Shown piece by piece: positions 9,580-18,968 of a stretch of 35,288 nucleotides of DNA. The notes under the pieces were generated by a model. It made no database searches. It was not told where the DNA came from and saw only the letters and a program-made list of their open reading frames with translations. How positions within the stretch are numbered: the first letter of the stretch is position 1; each line of letters opens with the position of its first letter. The translations under genes were made by a program, and so were the position numbers. Source of the stretch: an uncultured Prevotella sp. (GTDB lineage Bacteria; Bacteroidota; Bacteroidia; Bacteroidales; Bacteroidaceae); assembly GCA_905233555.1 (NCBI GenBank), contig CAJODF010000021.1, positions 1 through 35,288 on the forward strand, in the 5' to 3' direction.

Positions 9580-9587
9580 CAAAGTTA
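9580..9587 (-). promoter_or_regulatory. -7 element for the surE operon
   Basis: The minus strand reads TAACTTTG, an exact match to the Bacteroidetes TAnnTTTG box, about 22 bases before the surE ATG. I see no good -33 TTTG at the expected distance. Confidence 0.6.
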
Positions 9588-9630
9588 CAAAATTCTCTTA
9601 ATTCTTAATTATTAATTCTTGATTATTTTG

Positions 9631-9638
9631 TACCTTTG
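9631..9638 (+). promoter_or_regulatory. -7 element for the parA operon
   Basis: TACCTTTG matches TAnnTTTG and lies 41 bases before the parA ATG. The A/T-rich stretch upstream (9597-9622) is made of TTAATTATTAA-like repeats and shows no clear -33 box. The surE and parA promoters are divergent within 121 bp. Confidence 0.6.
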
Positions 9639-9679
9639 TAGCCAAATTTCCTATTAAATAAGGTATAAAGTTTTGTAAT

Positions 9680-10444
9680 ATGGGTAAGATTATTGCATTA
9701 GCAAACCAAAAAGGAGGTGTTGGAAAGACGACGACAGCCATTAATCTGGCTGCCTCGCTTGCCACCTTGGAAAAGGCGGTACTTGTGGTCGATGCAGACC
9801 CGCAAGCCAATGCCTCCAGCGGTCTGGGTGTAGATATTCAGCAAGTAGAATGTTCCCTCTATGAGTGTATTGTCAACAAGGCAGACATCCGGGACGCTAT
9901 ATATACCACAGACATAGATGGATTGGACATCATCCCAAGCCATATCGACTTGGTAGGTGCAGAGATTGAGATGTTGAACTTGAACAACCGCGAAAAAGTC
10001 ATCCACGAACTGCTTCAGCCCATCAAGGGAGAGTATGACTATATCCTCATCGACTGTTCACCGTCATTAGGACTGATCACCGTCAATGCGCTGACTGCCG
10101 CCAACTCCGTCATCATTCCTGTCCAGTGCGAGTACTTCGCACTTGAAGGCATCAGCAAGTTGCTGAACACCATCCGGATCATCAAGCAGAAACTGAACCC
10201 CACCCTTGAGATTGAGGGATTCCTGCTGACGATGTATGATAGTCGTCTGCGACTAGCCAACCAAATCTATGATGAGGTGAAGCGGCATTTCCAGGAATTG
10301 GTATTCAAGACCGTCATCCAGCGCAACGTGAAGTTAAGCGAGGCACCCAGTCACGGACTGCCCGCCATCCTCTACGATGCAGACTCCACAGGTAGCAAGA
10401 ACCATTTGGCGCTTGCCAAGGAAATCATCAACAAAAGCAAATAA
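9680..10444 (+). CDS. parA: Chromosome partitioning ATPase ParA/Soj
   Basis: 254 residues. It has the deviant Walker A motif of ParA/MinD ATPases near the N-terminus ([17 protein letters not shown], residues 8-24), then [17 protein letters not shown] (Walker A' region), [13 protein letters not shown] (Walker B) and the C-terminal [17 protein letters not shown]. The protein dimerises on ATP, binds nucleoid DNA and is driven by ParB on parS to segregate origin regions. Its short N-terminus, without an added DNA-binding domain, marks it as chromosomal (Soj-like). It begins a co-directional group with parB only 6 bp downstream. Confidence 0.97.
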   Translation: MGKIIALANQKGGVGKTTTAINLAASLATLEKAVLVVDADPQANASSGLGVDIQQVECSLYECIVNKADIRDAIYTTDIDGLDIIPSHIDLVGAEIEMLNLNNREKVIHELLQPIKGEYDYILIDCSPSLGLITVNALTAANSVIIPVQCEYFALEGISKLLNTIRIIKQKLNPTLEIEGFLLTMYDSRLRLANQIYDEVKRHFQELVFKTVIQRNVKLSEAPSHGLPAILYDADSTGSKNHLALAKEIINKSK

Positions 10445-10450
10445 GACGCT

Positions 10451-11380
10451 ATGGCAGTACATAAGAAATACGACCGTAACGTATTAGGCAGAGGTCTGGA
10501 CAATATCGGCACAGGGAAAGGCCGGGGGCTGGACGCTCTGATAGACACTGGAGACGCACAGACAGAGGGCACTTCCAACCTGAGTGAGATACCCATTAGC
10601 CTCATCGAGCCCAATCCCAACCAGCCCCGACGTGAATTCGACGAAGAAGCCATGACCGAACTGGCTAATAGTATCCGAGAGATTGGTATCATCACTCCCA
10701 TCACCTTGCGTCAGAAACCAGACGGAAAATACCAGATCATAGCCGGAGAACGCAGATGGCGGGCCTCACAACAGATCGGACTAAAGAGTCTTCCGGCCTA
10801 TATCCGTACCGTCGAGGATAAGAATGTGATGGAGATGGCGCTTGTGGAGAATATCCAGCGCGAAGACCTCAATGCTATCGAGATTGCCCTCGCCTACCAA
10901 CACATGGCCGACACGCTGGGCATGACCCAAGAGGGCATTGCCGACCGCGTGGGCAAGAGTCGCACAGCCATCACCAACTATATGCGTCTGCTGAAACTCC
11001 CCGCACAAATTCAGATGGCCCTGAAGAACCATAACATGGACATGGGACACGCCCGTGCCCTACTGTCATTGGAAAGTCCTTCAGCCCAGATTAAGTTGTT
11101 CAAGGAGGTACAGAAGAACGGCTACTCTGTCCGTAAGGTGGAAGAGATGGTGCAGATGCTCAAGAAAGGAAAGGATACCCCGACAATCAAGACGGAGACG
11201 CCGCCCAAGGCACAGTTATCGGATGAATATAGCGTTCTATGTGACCGCCTGGCAAATCTGTTTAATGCGAAAGTCGAGATGACCTGCTCAACGAAAGGGA
11301 AAGGCAAAATCAGTATTTCTTTCGCCAACGAAGAGGAACTTGAACGCATCATGAATGCAATTGATGGAATCAAAGGTTAA
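10451..11380 (+). CDS. parB: ParB/Spo0J chromosome partitioning protein
   Basis: 309 residues. The CTPase/ParB N-domain is clear: ISLIEPNPNQPRREFDEEAM, PITLRQKPDGKYQIIAGERR (GERR motif), then NIQREDLNAIEIALAYQHM, followed by the helix-turn-helix region (TQEGIADRVGKSRTAITNYM). A linker with KKGKDTPTIKTETPPK leads to a C-terminal dimerisation domain (GKISISFANEEELERIMNAI). It binds parS and activates ParA. Oddly, the N-terminal ParA-contact motif occurs twice in tandem: LGRGLDNI and GRGLDALI, 13 residues apart. I could find no canonical parS site in the window. The 3' end overlaps the next gene by 17-26 bp. Confidence 0.96.
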   Translation: MAVHKKYDRNVLGRGLDNIGTGKGRGLDALIDTGDAQTEGTSNLSEIPISLIEPNPNQPRREFDEEAMTELANSIREIGIITPITLRQKPDGKYQIIAGERRWRASQQIGLKSLPAYIRTVEDKNVMEMALVENIQREDLNAIEIALAYQHMADTLGMTQEGIADRVGKSRTAITNYMRLLKLPAQIQMALKNHNMDMGHARALLSLESPSAQIKLFKEVQKNGYSVRKVEEMVQMLKKGKDTPTIKTETPPKAQLSDEYSVLCDRLANLFNAKVEMTCSTKGKGKISISFANEEELERIMNAIDGIKG

Positions 11381-12035
11381 GAAACTGCTCCTCCTGACCC
11401 TGGTGCTGTTGACCGGCACAGGCGTACTGTCTGCCCAGGACATGATTCCTGCAGACAGTATTCCTACGGATAGTCTGTCGTTTGTCGCACAGCCATTGAC
11501 AGCAACCAAGGAAGTCAAGGACTGGTCCACGTGGAAGCCTAATCCCAAAAGGGCGTTGTGGCTGGCCCTCGTCATTCCGGGCGGAGGACAGATCTATAAC
11601 CGAAAATATTGGAAACTGCCGATAGTCTATGGAGGATTCGTCGGTTGTCTGTATGCCATGAGTTGGAACAATTCCCAGTATAAGGACTATGCCCAGGCCT
11701 ACATTGACATTTCAGACAATGACCCCAGCACCGCCAGTTACAACAAATTCCTGCATCTCGGTATGCAGATAACAGATGCCAATAAGGATCGCTATAAGGA
11801 GATCTTCAGGAAACGTAAGGACAAATACCGTCGGTGGCGCGACCTGAGTTTTTTCGTCCTGTGCGGTGTCTATGCCCTCTCTGTCATTGATGCCTATGTG
11901 GATGCCGAACTGTCGGTTTTCGACATCTCCAAGGATTTGAGCCTGAGAGTGGAGCCTACCATCCTCAACAACCACACATCGAACAACCCGTTCGACTCCT
12001 CATCGTTAGGATTGCAATGCAGTGTGAACTTTTGA
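11355..12035 (+). CDS. DUF5683-domain membrane protein
   Basis: 226 residues from ATG 11355; a second ATG at 11364 (MESKVKKLLLL) is equally plausible, and both lie inside parB, implying translational coupling. A signal-like hydrophobic N-terminus (KKLLLLTLVLLTGTGVLSAQ) is followed by a polar segment, and then the conserved DUF5683 core: WKPNPKRALWLALVIPGGGQ, IYNRKYWKLPIVYGGFVGCL and, after a charged part with RKRKDKYRRWRD, a second hydrophobic helix (LSFFVLCGVYALSVIDAYVD). This family is common in Bacteroidetes, often beside parAB; its function is unknown. The position between parB and a lytic transglycosylase fits an envelope role coupled to growth, but that is inference. Confidence 0.85.
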   Translation: MQLMESKVKKLLLLTLVLLTGTGVLSAQDMIPADSIPTDSLSFVAQPLTATKEVKDWSTWKPNPKRALWLALVIPGGGQIYNRKYWKLPIVYGGFVGCLYAMSWNNSQYKDYAQAYIDISDNDPSTASYNKFLHLGMQITDANKDRYKEIFRKRKDKYRRWRDLSFFVLCGVYALSVIDAYVDAELSVFDISKDLSLRVEPTILNNHTSNNPFDSSSLGLQCSVNF

Positions 12036-12068
12036 GAAGTGAAAAATGAAAATAGTGAAGATATGAAG
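12034..12068 (+). repeat. GTGAAAA-type mini-repeat at DUF5683/transglycosylase joint
   Basis: Degenerate GAGAAGTGAAAAATGAAAAT followed by AGTGAAG fills the joint from the DUF5683 stop to the transglycosylase ATG at 12063. It creates an in-frame GTG at 12039, which would add eight polar residues before the signal peptide and is probably not the start. Confidence 0.55.
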
Positions 12069-13505
12069 AAAAGATTTTTATGGTTATTTGCCGTCATGTT
12101 GTTCATCGGTACCTGCAATACACTGCAGGCACAGGTCGTGGTGGAAACAGATCCTGTGGAAACAGATTTCGATGACGAAGCAGAAGATGAAGAGGACGAC
12201 GGCGATTTGGAAGATGATAATGTGGAAGGGCCACTTGGAGAAGACGAGTTTGCCGTCACAGACAATGAAGGTAACGAAGAGGTAGTTGAATTCCCAGAGG
12301 CTATGACCTACGATTTGGATAGTCTGTTGAACCTCTATATGTCTAAAACGTATCTGAGCGGTGATAACGACTGCCAGATGTCAGATGTAAATCCCGTTTT
12401 CTCCAGGGAAGTATATGTAGAACGCCTTAGCCGCATCCCTTCGGTGATGGAACTGGCCTACAACGATGTAGTGCAGAAGTTCATCGACCGATATAGTGGG
12501 CGCCTGCGCTATTCTGTCAGTTATATGCTGGGAGCCGCCAATTTCTATTTGCCTATCTTCGAGGAAGCATTAGAGGCTTACAAACTGCCGTTGGAACTGA
12601 AATACCTGCCCATCATCGAGTCGGCCCTGAATCCCAAGGCTGTATCGAGGGCTGGGGCTACCGGACTTTGGCAATTCATGCTGGGTACCGGTAAGCAATA
12701 TGGTCTGGAGGTGAACTCCCTTGTCGATGAGCGTCGCGACCCTGTGAAATCATCTTATGCTGCCGCCCGCTACCTAAAGGCCCTCTATCGGATCTTCGGT
12801 GACTGGAATCTGGTCATTGCAGCCTACAACTGCGGACCGGAGAATATTAACAAGGCCATCCGTCGGGCTCGTGCCGCCGCAGGACATGCTCAGGATGACA
12901 CGCCCATCACCGCCGCAGAGAAGGACTATTGGCATATCTACCCCTATCTCCCTGCCGAGACACGAGGTTATGTGCCGGCCTTCATTGCAGCCAACTACAT
13001 TATGACCTACTACTGCGATCATAATATCTGTCCGATGACCACCCGTCTGCCAGCACAGACCGACACAATCATTGTCCATCGGAATGTGCACTTGGAACAG
13101 ATTGCAGGGGTGCTTGGTCTTGATATGGATATGCTACGCTCACTCAACCCCGAATTCCGTCATGACGTGGTTCCCGGACTGACCAAGCCATACGCCATCA
13201 GACTGCCTTTAGCCGAAGCCGGCCGGTTCATCGACCATGAGGACTCCATCTATGCCTACCGCGCTGATGAATTACTGAACAAGCGCATCGAGGTTACCAT
13301 CAACGACGATGTACCGACCTATACCCGAAAGAATACGAGGGCAAGTCGCAGAAATTCAAGGGCCTCTCGCAACAAGCGAGTCGTAAGGAATACCAAGAGA
13401 AAGGCTACAACTACCAGACGGAAAGCGCCTGCCAAGAAAGCCACGCGCAGCAAGGCAAGGACAACTACCAAGAAAAAGACAACAACACGCAGGAGAAGGA
13501 GGTAA
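12063..13505 (+). CDS. LysM-containing lytic murein transglycosylase (MltD-like)
   Basis: 480 residues from ATG 12063, chosen because MKKRFLWLFAVMLFIGTCNTLQAQ is a canonical signal peptide; GTG 12039 would add a polar tail in front. The enzyme cleaves peptidoglycan, forming 1,6-anhydro ends, in the periplasm. The SLT domain has the catalytic Glu in LPIIESALNPKAVSRAGATG (E186), LWQFMLGTGKQYG and AAYNCGPENINKAI. One LysM repeat follows (IAGVLGLDMDMLRSLNPEF). Two odd ends stand out: a very acidic stretch right after the signal peptide (DFDDEAEDEEDDGDLEDD) and an extremely basic Lys/Arg/Thr/Ala tail of about 60 residues ending in RRRRR, resembling histone-H1-like tails. The Rel gene starts 5 bp downstream. 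Confidence 0.92.
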   Translation: MKKRFLWLFAVMLFIGTCNTLQAQVVVETDPVETDFDDEAEDEEDDGDLEDDNVEGPLGEDEFAVTDNEGNEEVVEFPEAMTYDLDSLLNLYMSKTYLSGDNDCQMSDVNPVFSREVYVERLSRIPSVMELAYNDVVQKFIDRYSGRLRYSVSYMLGAANFYLPIFEEALEAYKLPLELKYLPIIESALNPKAVSRAGATGLWQFMLGTGKQYGLEVNSLVDERRDPVKSSYAAARYLKALYRIFGDWNLVIAAYNCGPENINKAIRRARAAAGHAQDDTPITAAEKDYWHIYPYLPAETRGYVPAFIAANYIMTYYCDHNICPMTTRLPAQTDTIIVHRNVHLEQIAGVLGLDMDMLRSLNPEFRHDVVPGLTKPYAIRLPLAEAGRFIDHEDSIYAYRADELLNKRIEVTINDDVPTYTRKNTRASRRNSRASRNKRVVRNTKRKATTTRRKAPAKKATRSKARTTTKKKTTTRRRRR

Positions 13506-13510
13506 CAACT

Positions 13511-15775
13511 ATGGATGAAGAGCAGACCAGACAAGACCTTGCGGACGAAAAAATCATCAATGAGGCGTTCCAGAGACTGCTGGACAGTTACTTGGCATCG
13601 CGCCACCGCAAGAAAGTTGACTTGATTACCAAGGCATTCAATTTCGCCCGTCAGGCACACAAAGGTGTCAGGCGGTTGTCTGGCGAGCCCTATATCATGC
13701 ACCCCATAGCCGTCGCCCAAATCGCGTGCGAGGAGGTCGGCTTAGGCTCTACCAGTATCTGTTCTGCCCTACTCCATGATGTGGTGGAGGATACCGACTA
13801 TACCGTTGAAGACATCGAAAACATTTTCGGTGCAAAGATTGCACAGATTGTCGATGGACTGACCAAGATCAGTGGTGGTATCTTCGGCGAACAGGCCTCA
13901 GCCCAGGCGGAGAACTTCAAGAAACTGCTGTTGACGATGAGCGATGATATCCGTGTCATCCTTATCAAGATATGTGACCGCCTGCACAACATGCGCACTT
14001 TGGAGTCACAACCAGCCAACAAGCAATACAAAATTGCCGGTGAGACCCTCTATATCTATGCTCCCCTTGCCAACCGCTTCGGCCTTTACAAAATCAAGTC
14101 AGAACTGGAGAACCTCAGTTTCCGTTTCGAGCATCCCGACGAATATACATCTATTGCCAAGAAACTGGAATTGACCCAACAGCAACGTGGACTTTTGTTC
14201 GAACAATTCAAGGCTCCCATCATGGAAGCCCTCGACAAGATGGGTATCGACTATCAAATCAAACAACGTGTGAAGACCCCTTATTCCATCTGGAACAAGA
14301 TGCAGAACAAGCACGTGACCTTCGAGGAAATCTACGACATTCTCGCCGTCCGCATCATCTTCACACCGAAAGTCAGGGAAGAAGAGATCAACGAGTGCTT
14401 CAATATCTACGTGGCCATCTCGAAAATCTACAAGTCTCACCCGGACCGCTTGCGCGACTGGCTCAGTCATCCGAAGGCTAACGGCTATCAGGCTCTGCAC
14501 GTCACCCTGATGTCGAAGTCAGGCCAATGGATAGAAGTACAGATCCGCTCCGACCGCATGGACGAGGTGGCAGAACAGGGCTTCGCTGCCCACTGGAAAT
14601 ACAAGGACGGCTTAGAGGATGAAGAATATACGGAGGATGAAGCAGAACTGAACGACTGGCTCCGTACTATCAAGGAGATTCTGGATGACCCACAGCCCGA
14701 TGCTATGGACTTCCTCGACACCATCAAGTTGAACCTCTTTGCCAGCGAAATCTTCGTCTTTACCCCAAAGGGTGAGATTAAGACGATGCCTGCCGGTTGT
14801 ACGGCCCTCGACTTTGCCTTCTCCATCCATACCTTCCTCGGCAGTCACTGTATCGGTGCCAAGGTCAATCACAAACTGGTGCCACTCAGTCACAAACTAA
14901 ATAGTGGCGATCAGGTAGAAATCCTCACCTCAAAATCCCAACATGTCAGTCCTTCGTGGATCAACTTTGTTTCTACCGCCAAGGCCAAGGCCAAGATACA
15001 GGCCATCCTGCGCCGGGACAACAGAGAGGCCCTGAAAGTAGGAGAAGAAATCCTGCAGGAATTCCTTAAGAAAAACGACATGGATCTGACACCTGCCATC
15101 ATCGACCAGTTGGCAGAGTTCCATGACATCCCCAAACGAAATGATTTCCTGGTTGCCCTTGGTGAGAAAACGGTACTGTTAGGCGAAAAAGACATCGACG
15201 AACTGCATGGCAACAACAAAAAGCAGGACGGCAAGTCGGGTTGGCGCAAATACATCCCCTTTATCGGCAACAAAAAGGAAGAGATGCCCAAGCAGGACCT
15301 TTTCATCGTGCCGGAGAAGTTCAACCGGAAAAAGCCCATTTACATCTCAGAGGAGAACATCAACCAATACAAGTTCGTGGGTTGCTGCCATCCTATCCCA
15401 GGCGACGATGCCTTAGGCTATATCAACAACAAGAATCAGATAGAGATTCACAAACGGGCCTGTCCCGTTGCCGCCAAGTTGAAGACCAGTTATGGCAACC
15501 GCATTGTGGATATCAAATGGGACATGCACAAGAAACTCTTCTTCGATGCCACCATCCGACTGGGCGGTATCGACCGTGTGGGACTGCTCAATGAGGTGAC
15601 GCAGATCATCTCTGCCCAGATGAATGTGAACATCCACACGGTGAGCATCACTTGCGAGGGGGGTATCTTCGACGGTTCTATTGAACTACGTGTCCACGAC
15701 CGCGATGATGTCAAGACCATCATAGACAACCTCAAGTCGGTAGCCGACCTGAAGGAAATCTCACAGATTATCTAA
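13511..15775 (+). CDS. Bifunctional (p)ppGpp synthetase/hydrolase Rel/SpoT
   Basis: 754 residues, full-length RelA/SpoT homologue. The hydrolase HD motif is present (ALLHDVVEDTDYT, H89-D90, with RLHNMRTL and PLANRFGLYKIKSELE), so hydrolysis should be active. The synthetase domain has RVKTPYSIWNKM (from R253), AVRIIF and NGYQALHV. A TGS domain (EIFVFTPKGEIKTMPAGCTA), a central region with the conserved CCHPIPGDD and HKRACPV, and a C-terminal ACT domain (ATIRLGGIDRVGLLNEVTQI) complete it. It makes and degrades the stringent alarmone in response to starvation. It is the last gene of the parA operon; its stop codon directly abuts the convergent MerR gene with no spacer, so opposing transcripts must overlap. 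Confidence 0.96.
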   Translation: MDEEQTRQDLADEKIINEAFQRLLDSYLASRHRKKVDLITKAFNFARQAHKGVRRLSGEPYIMHPIAVAQIACEEVGLGSTSICSALLHDVVEDTDYTVEDIENIFGAKIAQIVDGLTKISGGIFGEQASAQAENFKKLLLTMSDDIRVILIKICDRLHNMRTLESQPANKQYKIAGETLYIYAPLANRFGLYKIKSELENLSFRFEHPDEYTSIAKKLELTQQQRGLLFEQFKAPIMEALDKMGIDYQIKQRVKTPYSIWNKMQNKHVTFEEIYDILAVRIIFTPKVREEEINECFNIYVAISKIYKSHPDRLRDWLSHPKANGYQALHVTLMSKSGQWIEVQIRSDRMDEVAEQGFAAHWKYKDGLEDEEYTEDEAELNDWLRTIKEILDDPQPDAMDFLDTIKLNLFASEIFVFTPKGEIKTMPAGCTALDFAFSIHTFLGSHCIGAKVNHKLVPLSHKLNSGDQVEILTSKSQHVSPSWINFVSTAKAKAKIQAILRRDNREALKVGEEILQEFLKKNDMDLTPAIIDQLAEFHDIPKRNDFLVALGEKTVLLGEKDIDELHGNNKKQDGKSGWRKYIPFIGNKKEEMPKQDLFIVPEKFNRKKPIYISEENINQYKFVGCCHPIPGDDALGYINNKNQIEIHKRACPVAAKLKTSYGNRIVDIKWDMHKKLFFDATIRLGGIDRVGLLNEVTQIISAQMNVNIHTVSITCEGGIFDGSIELRVHDRDDVKTIIDNLKSVADLKEISQII

Positions 15776-16126
15776 TCACTGCAAATAGTCGAGTTGCTTT
15801 TTCAGCGCCTGGAGTTCCGTACGGACCCCCATCAGCGTTTCAAGCACATCGGTCTTCTTATCGGCACCCTTACGGTTCTGACTCATAATCTTCTTGGCGG
15901 CAGCGAGTTTGAAGCCACGAACCTTGACCAGATTATGAATCACACGAATCTGTTCAATATCCTTTTCCTGATACTGACGGATCTTAGCAGGACCGCTTGT
16001 CTTGGGTTTCAGGTAAGGGAATTCCTGCTCCCAGTAACGAAGCGTACTCTCATTCAACCCAAACATCTTAGCAACTTCGCTGATGTTGTAATACAACTTG
16101 AGGTTTTTGTTCAGATTCAGTGCCAT
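15776..16126 (-). CDS. MerR-family (MerR-like HTH) transcriptional regulator
   Basis: 116 residues. The N-terminal winged-helix reads YYNISEVAKMFGLNESTLRY, WEQEFPYLKPK and RQYQEKDIEQIRVIHNLVKV, the standard MerR DNA-recognition layout, followed by a Lys-rich segment and a C-terminal coiled-coil-like helix (VLETLMGVRTELQALKKQLD) for dimerisation. There are no cysteines or ligand domain, so it is not a metal sensor of the classical type; small MerR proteins of this kind are widespread in Bacteroidetes. It lies 14 bp after alaS on the same strand and is probably cotranscribed. Its targets are unknown. Confidence 0.88.
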   Translation of the reverse strand: MALNLNKNLKLYYNISEVAKMFGLNESTLRYWEQEFPYLKPKTSGPAKIRQYQEKDIEQIRVIHNLVKVRGFKLAAAKKIMSQNRKGADKKTDVLETLMGVRTELQALKKQLDYLQ

Positions 16127-16140
16127 ATTCGTATCTTTTA

Positions 16141-18801
16141 TTATAAATTTGCCAATTCAATGACTTTATCGATGGCAGCAGAGAGACCGTCCACGTTCTT
16201 ACCGCCTGCCTGAGCGAAGTGAGGCTGTCCGCCTCCGCCACCCTGAATCAGTTTAGCGGCCTCGCGTACCATCTGCCCGGCATTCAAGCCGTGATCGGAA
16301 ACCATATCGTCGCTCATCATAATTGAGAGTTGGGGTTTGTTATCAGCGTGACTACCCAGTACGCAGAGCAGAGGTCCCTCAACAGCAGCACGAATCTTAA
16401 AGACCAAATCCTTAGCACCTGCAGGACTTATCGGCACTACTGCAGCAACAACCTTGACACCATTTATGTTACGAGCGTTCTCAACCAATCGTTGGGCAGT
16501 ACGTTCTACAGCCTGAGCCTGGAAACCTTCGATTTCCTTCTTCATTGAATCGTGTTCCTCAATATATTTTCTGATAACACTCTGCAAGTCTTTAGCATTG
16601 TTGAAGAACGATTTGACTGCTTTCAACGTGTCTTCCAACTGATATAGCAATTCTTCGCACTCCTTACCAGTCTTGGCCTCAATACGACGGATGCCAGCAG
16701 CCACACTGCTCTCAGCAATGATCTTGAAGAAACCAATCTTACCCGTCGCCTTGGCATGGATACCACCACAGAACTCGCACGAAGGACCAAAACGGACCAC
16801 ACGTACCTTATCGCCGTACTTCTCACCGAAGAGGGCGATGGCACCAAGTTTCTTGGCTTCCTCGAAAGGTACGTCGCGATGTTCATCGAGCTGGATGTCC
16901 TGACGTATCATATCGTTCACCATACGCTCCACCTCACGGATCTGCTCATCGCTGACCTTCTCAAAGTGAGAGAAGTCAAAACGCAGCGTATCGGGCGAAA
17001 CAAACGAGCCCTTCTGCTCTACATGATCACCCAAGACCTGCTTCAAGGCATAGTCGAGCAGGTGGGTTGCAGTATGGTTGGCAGCGGAGGCATCACGCTT
17101 GTCAGTATCCACACAAGCCATGAACTGGGCCGTGGGATCCTTTGGCAACTGCTTCACGATGTGTACAGTCTGGTTATTCTCACGCTTAGAGTCGATAATT
17201 TCGATAGTTTCAGCCTCATTGACGAGTACACCGCAATCGCCGACCTGTCCACCCATCTCGCCATAGAACGGCGTATAGTCGAGGACGACCTCATAAAACT
17301 CATTCTTCTTCTGCGTCACCTTGCGATAACGGAGAATATGGCACTCATATTCCGTATAGTCATAGCCCACGAACTGCTGTTCGCCAGCGGCGAGTTCCGT
17401 CCAGTCGGAGTTCTCAACGGCAGCGGCATTGCGGGCACGTTCTTTCTGCTTCTGCATCTCTACATTGAACTGCTCCTCATTGACTGTAAAGTCGTTCTCG
17501 CGACAGATCAACTCAGTAAGGTCAAGCGGGAAGCCATAGGTATCGAAGAGGCGGAAAGCCTGCACACCATCGAGTTCGGTCTTACTTTCAGCCTTCAACT
17601 TGTCCATCGCATCATTGAGCATGCCAATACCCTTGTCGAGTGTACGCAGGAACGACTCTTCCTCTTCCTTAATCACCTTAGTAATCAACTGCTGCTGAGC
17701 TTTCAACTCTGGGAAGGCATCGCCCATCTCAGCCACGAGCGTCGGCACGAGTTTATGCAGGAAACCGTCCTTCTGTCCGAGGAAGGTATAGGCATAACGT
17801 ACGGCCCGGCGAAGGATACGACGAATCACATAGCCAGCCTTTGCATTCGAAGGCAACTGTCCGTCGGCAATAGAGAAACTGACGGCTCTCAAATGGTCAG
17901 CACAGACACGCATGGCGACATTGATATCATCCTGTTCCTTGCTGATCGGATTAATACTTTCCTCCTCGAAAGTAAAATATTTCAGTCCCGTGATCTGCTG
18001 TTCGGCCTTGATGATGGGCTGGAAGATATCAGTATCATAATTGGAATGTTTGCCCTGCAGCATACGGACGAGGCGCTCAAAGCCCATACCCGTATCAATC
18101 ACGTTCATCGAGAGTTTCTCAAGACTACCGTCAGCCTTGCGATTGAACTGCATGAACACGAGGTTCCAGATTTCGATGACCTGCGGGTCGTCCTGATTCA
18201 CCAGTTCACGACCACTCTTTCCGCTGGCAGCACGCTGTTCAGGCGTACGCGAATCCACATGGATCTCAGAGCAAGGGCCACAAGGACCTGTATCGCCCAT
18301 CTCCCAGAAATTATCGTGCTTATTGCCGTTGATGATATGATCCTCAGGCACGTGCTTGGCCCAGTATTTTGCAGCCTCATCGTCGCGAGGGATGTTTTCT
18401 TCAGGCGAACCCTCAAAGACGGTCACATACAGATTCTCCGGATTCAGTTTCAGCACATCCACGAGATATTCCCAGGCCATATCGATGGCGCCTTCCTTGA
18501 AATAGTCACCAAACGACCAGTTGCCGAGCATCTCGAACATCGTGTGGTGGTAGGTATCATGACCCACTTCCTCAAGGTCGTTATGCTTACCGCTGACGCG
18601 AAGACACTTCTGCGTATCTGCACGGCGACGCGGCTCTGGGTCGCGTGTTCCTAATATAATATCCTTCCACTGGTTCATACCAGCGTTGGTAAACATCAAT
18701 GTAGGGTCGTCCTTGATGACCATCGGGGCTGAGGGCACGATAGCGTGCTGTTTCGACTCGAAGAACTTCTTGAATGAGTCGCGAATCTCGTTTGCTGTCA
18801 T
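16141..18801 (-). CDS. alaS: Alanyl-tRNA synthetase
   Basis: 886 residues from ATG 18801 ([20 protein letters not shown]). An in-frame ATG at 18846 is rejected because it lies within the predicted -7 box. The class II catalytic core shows [28 protein letters not shown] and the [18 protein letters not shown] block; [16 protein letters not shown] follows. The editing domain has its zinc-type residues HTATH and CEFCGGIHA. The C-Ala region ends with [20 protein letters not shown]. The enzyme charges tRNA-Ala and hydrolyses mischarged Ser/Gly-tRNA. Length is normal. It is transcribed from a consensus promoter, divergently from parC, with the MerR gene behind it. Confidence 0.97.
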   Translation of the reverse strand: MTANEIRDSFKKFFESKQHAIVPSAPMVIKDDPTLMFTNAGMNQWKDIILGTRDPEPRRRADTQKCLRVSGKHNDLEEVGHDTYHHTMFEMLGNWSFGDYFKEGAIDMAWEYLVDVLKLNPENLYVTVFEGSPEENIPRDDEAAKYWAKHVPEDHIINGNKHDNFWEMGDTGPCGPCSEIHVDSRTPEQRAASGKSGRELVNQDDPQVIEIWNLVFMQFNRKADGSLEKLSMNVIDTGMGFERLVRMLQGKHSNYDTDIFQPIIKAEQQITGLKYFTFEEESINPISKEQDDINVAMRVCADHLRAVSFSIADGQLPSNAKAGYVIRRILRRAVRYAYTFLGQKDGFLHKLVPTLVAEMGDAFPELKAQQQLITKVIKEEEESFLRTLDKGIGMLNDAMDKLKAESKTELDGVQAFRLFDTYGFPLDLTELICRENDFTVNEEQFNVEMQKQKERARNAAAVENSDWTELAAGEQQFVGYDYTEYECHILRYRKVTQKKNEFYEVVLDYTPFYGEMGGQVGDCGVLVNEAETIEIIDSKRENNQTVHIVKQLPKDPTAQFMACVDTDKRDASAANHTATHLLDYALKQVLGDHVEQKGSFVSPDTLRFDFSHFEKVSDEQIREVERMVNDMIRQDIQLDEHRDVPFEEAKKLGAIALFGEKYGDKVRVVRFGPSCEFCGGIHAKATGKIGFFKIIAESSVAAGIRRIEAKTGKECEELLYQLEDTLKAVKSFFNNAKDLQSVIRKYIEEHDSMKKEIEGFQAQAVERTAQRLVENARNINGVKVVAAVVPISPAGAKDLVFKIRAAVEGPLLCVLGSHADNKPQLSIMMSDDMVSDHGLNAGQMVREAAKLIQGGGGGQPHFAQAGGKNVDGLSAAIDKVIELANL

Positions 18802-18843
18802 TATCTTATGAATGTTTTTATCTGATAGTTTGAAAATCGTATG

Positions 18844-18876
18844 CAAAGGTAATCATTTTCCACGATACAGCCAAAA
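18844..18876 (-). promoter_or_regulatory. alaS promoter
   Basis: On the minus strand TTTTG (18876-18872) and TACCTTTG (18851-18844) are separated by exactly 20 bases, matching the Bacteroidetes -33/-7 consensus. The predicted leader to ATG 18801 is about 35-40 bases. Confidence 0.75.
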
Positions 18877-18968
18877 GTTCAACCTCTTTTTTATTATTTT
18901 TCATCTTTGCTTCTTGCCAAGGTTTTCTACTTAGGAATAGTTTTTCCTCGGTCATTCATTATATTTTA

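Noticed and set aside
16756..18654. 632-codon open frame on the plus strand, antisense to alaS
   Set aside because: It is fully covered by alaS, which has every expected motif; the product has no recognisable domains and shows antisense-type composition. A shadow of the real gene.
18802..18846. Longer N-terminus for AlaRS from ATG 18846
   Set aside because: It would place the start codon in the -7 element; AlaRS proteins begin close to the MTANEIR segment at 18801.
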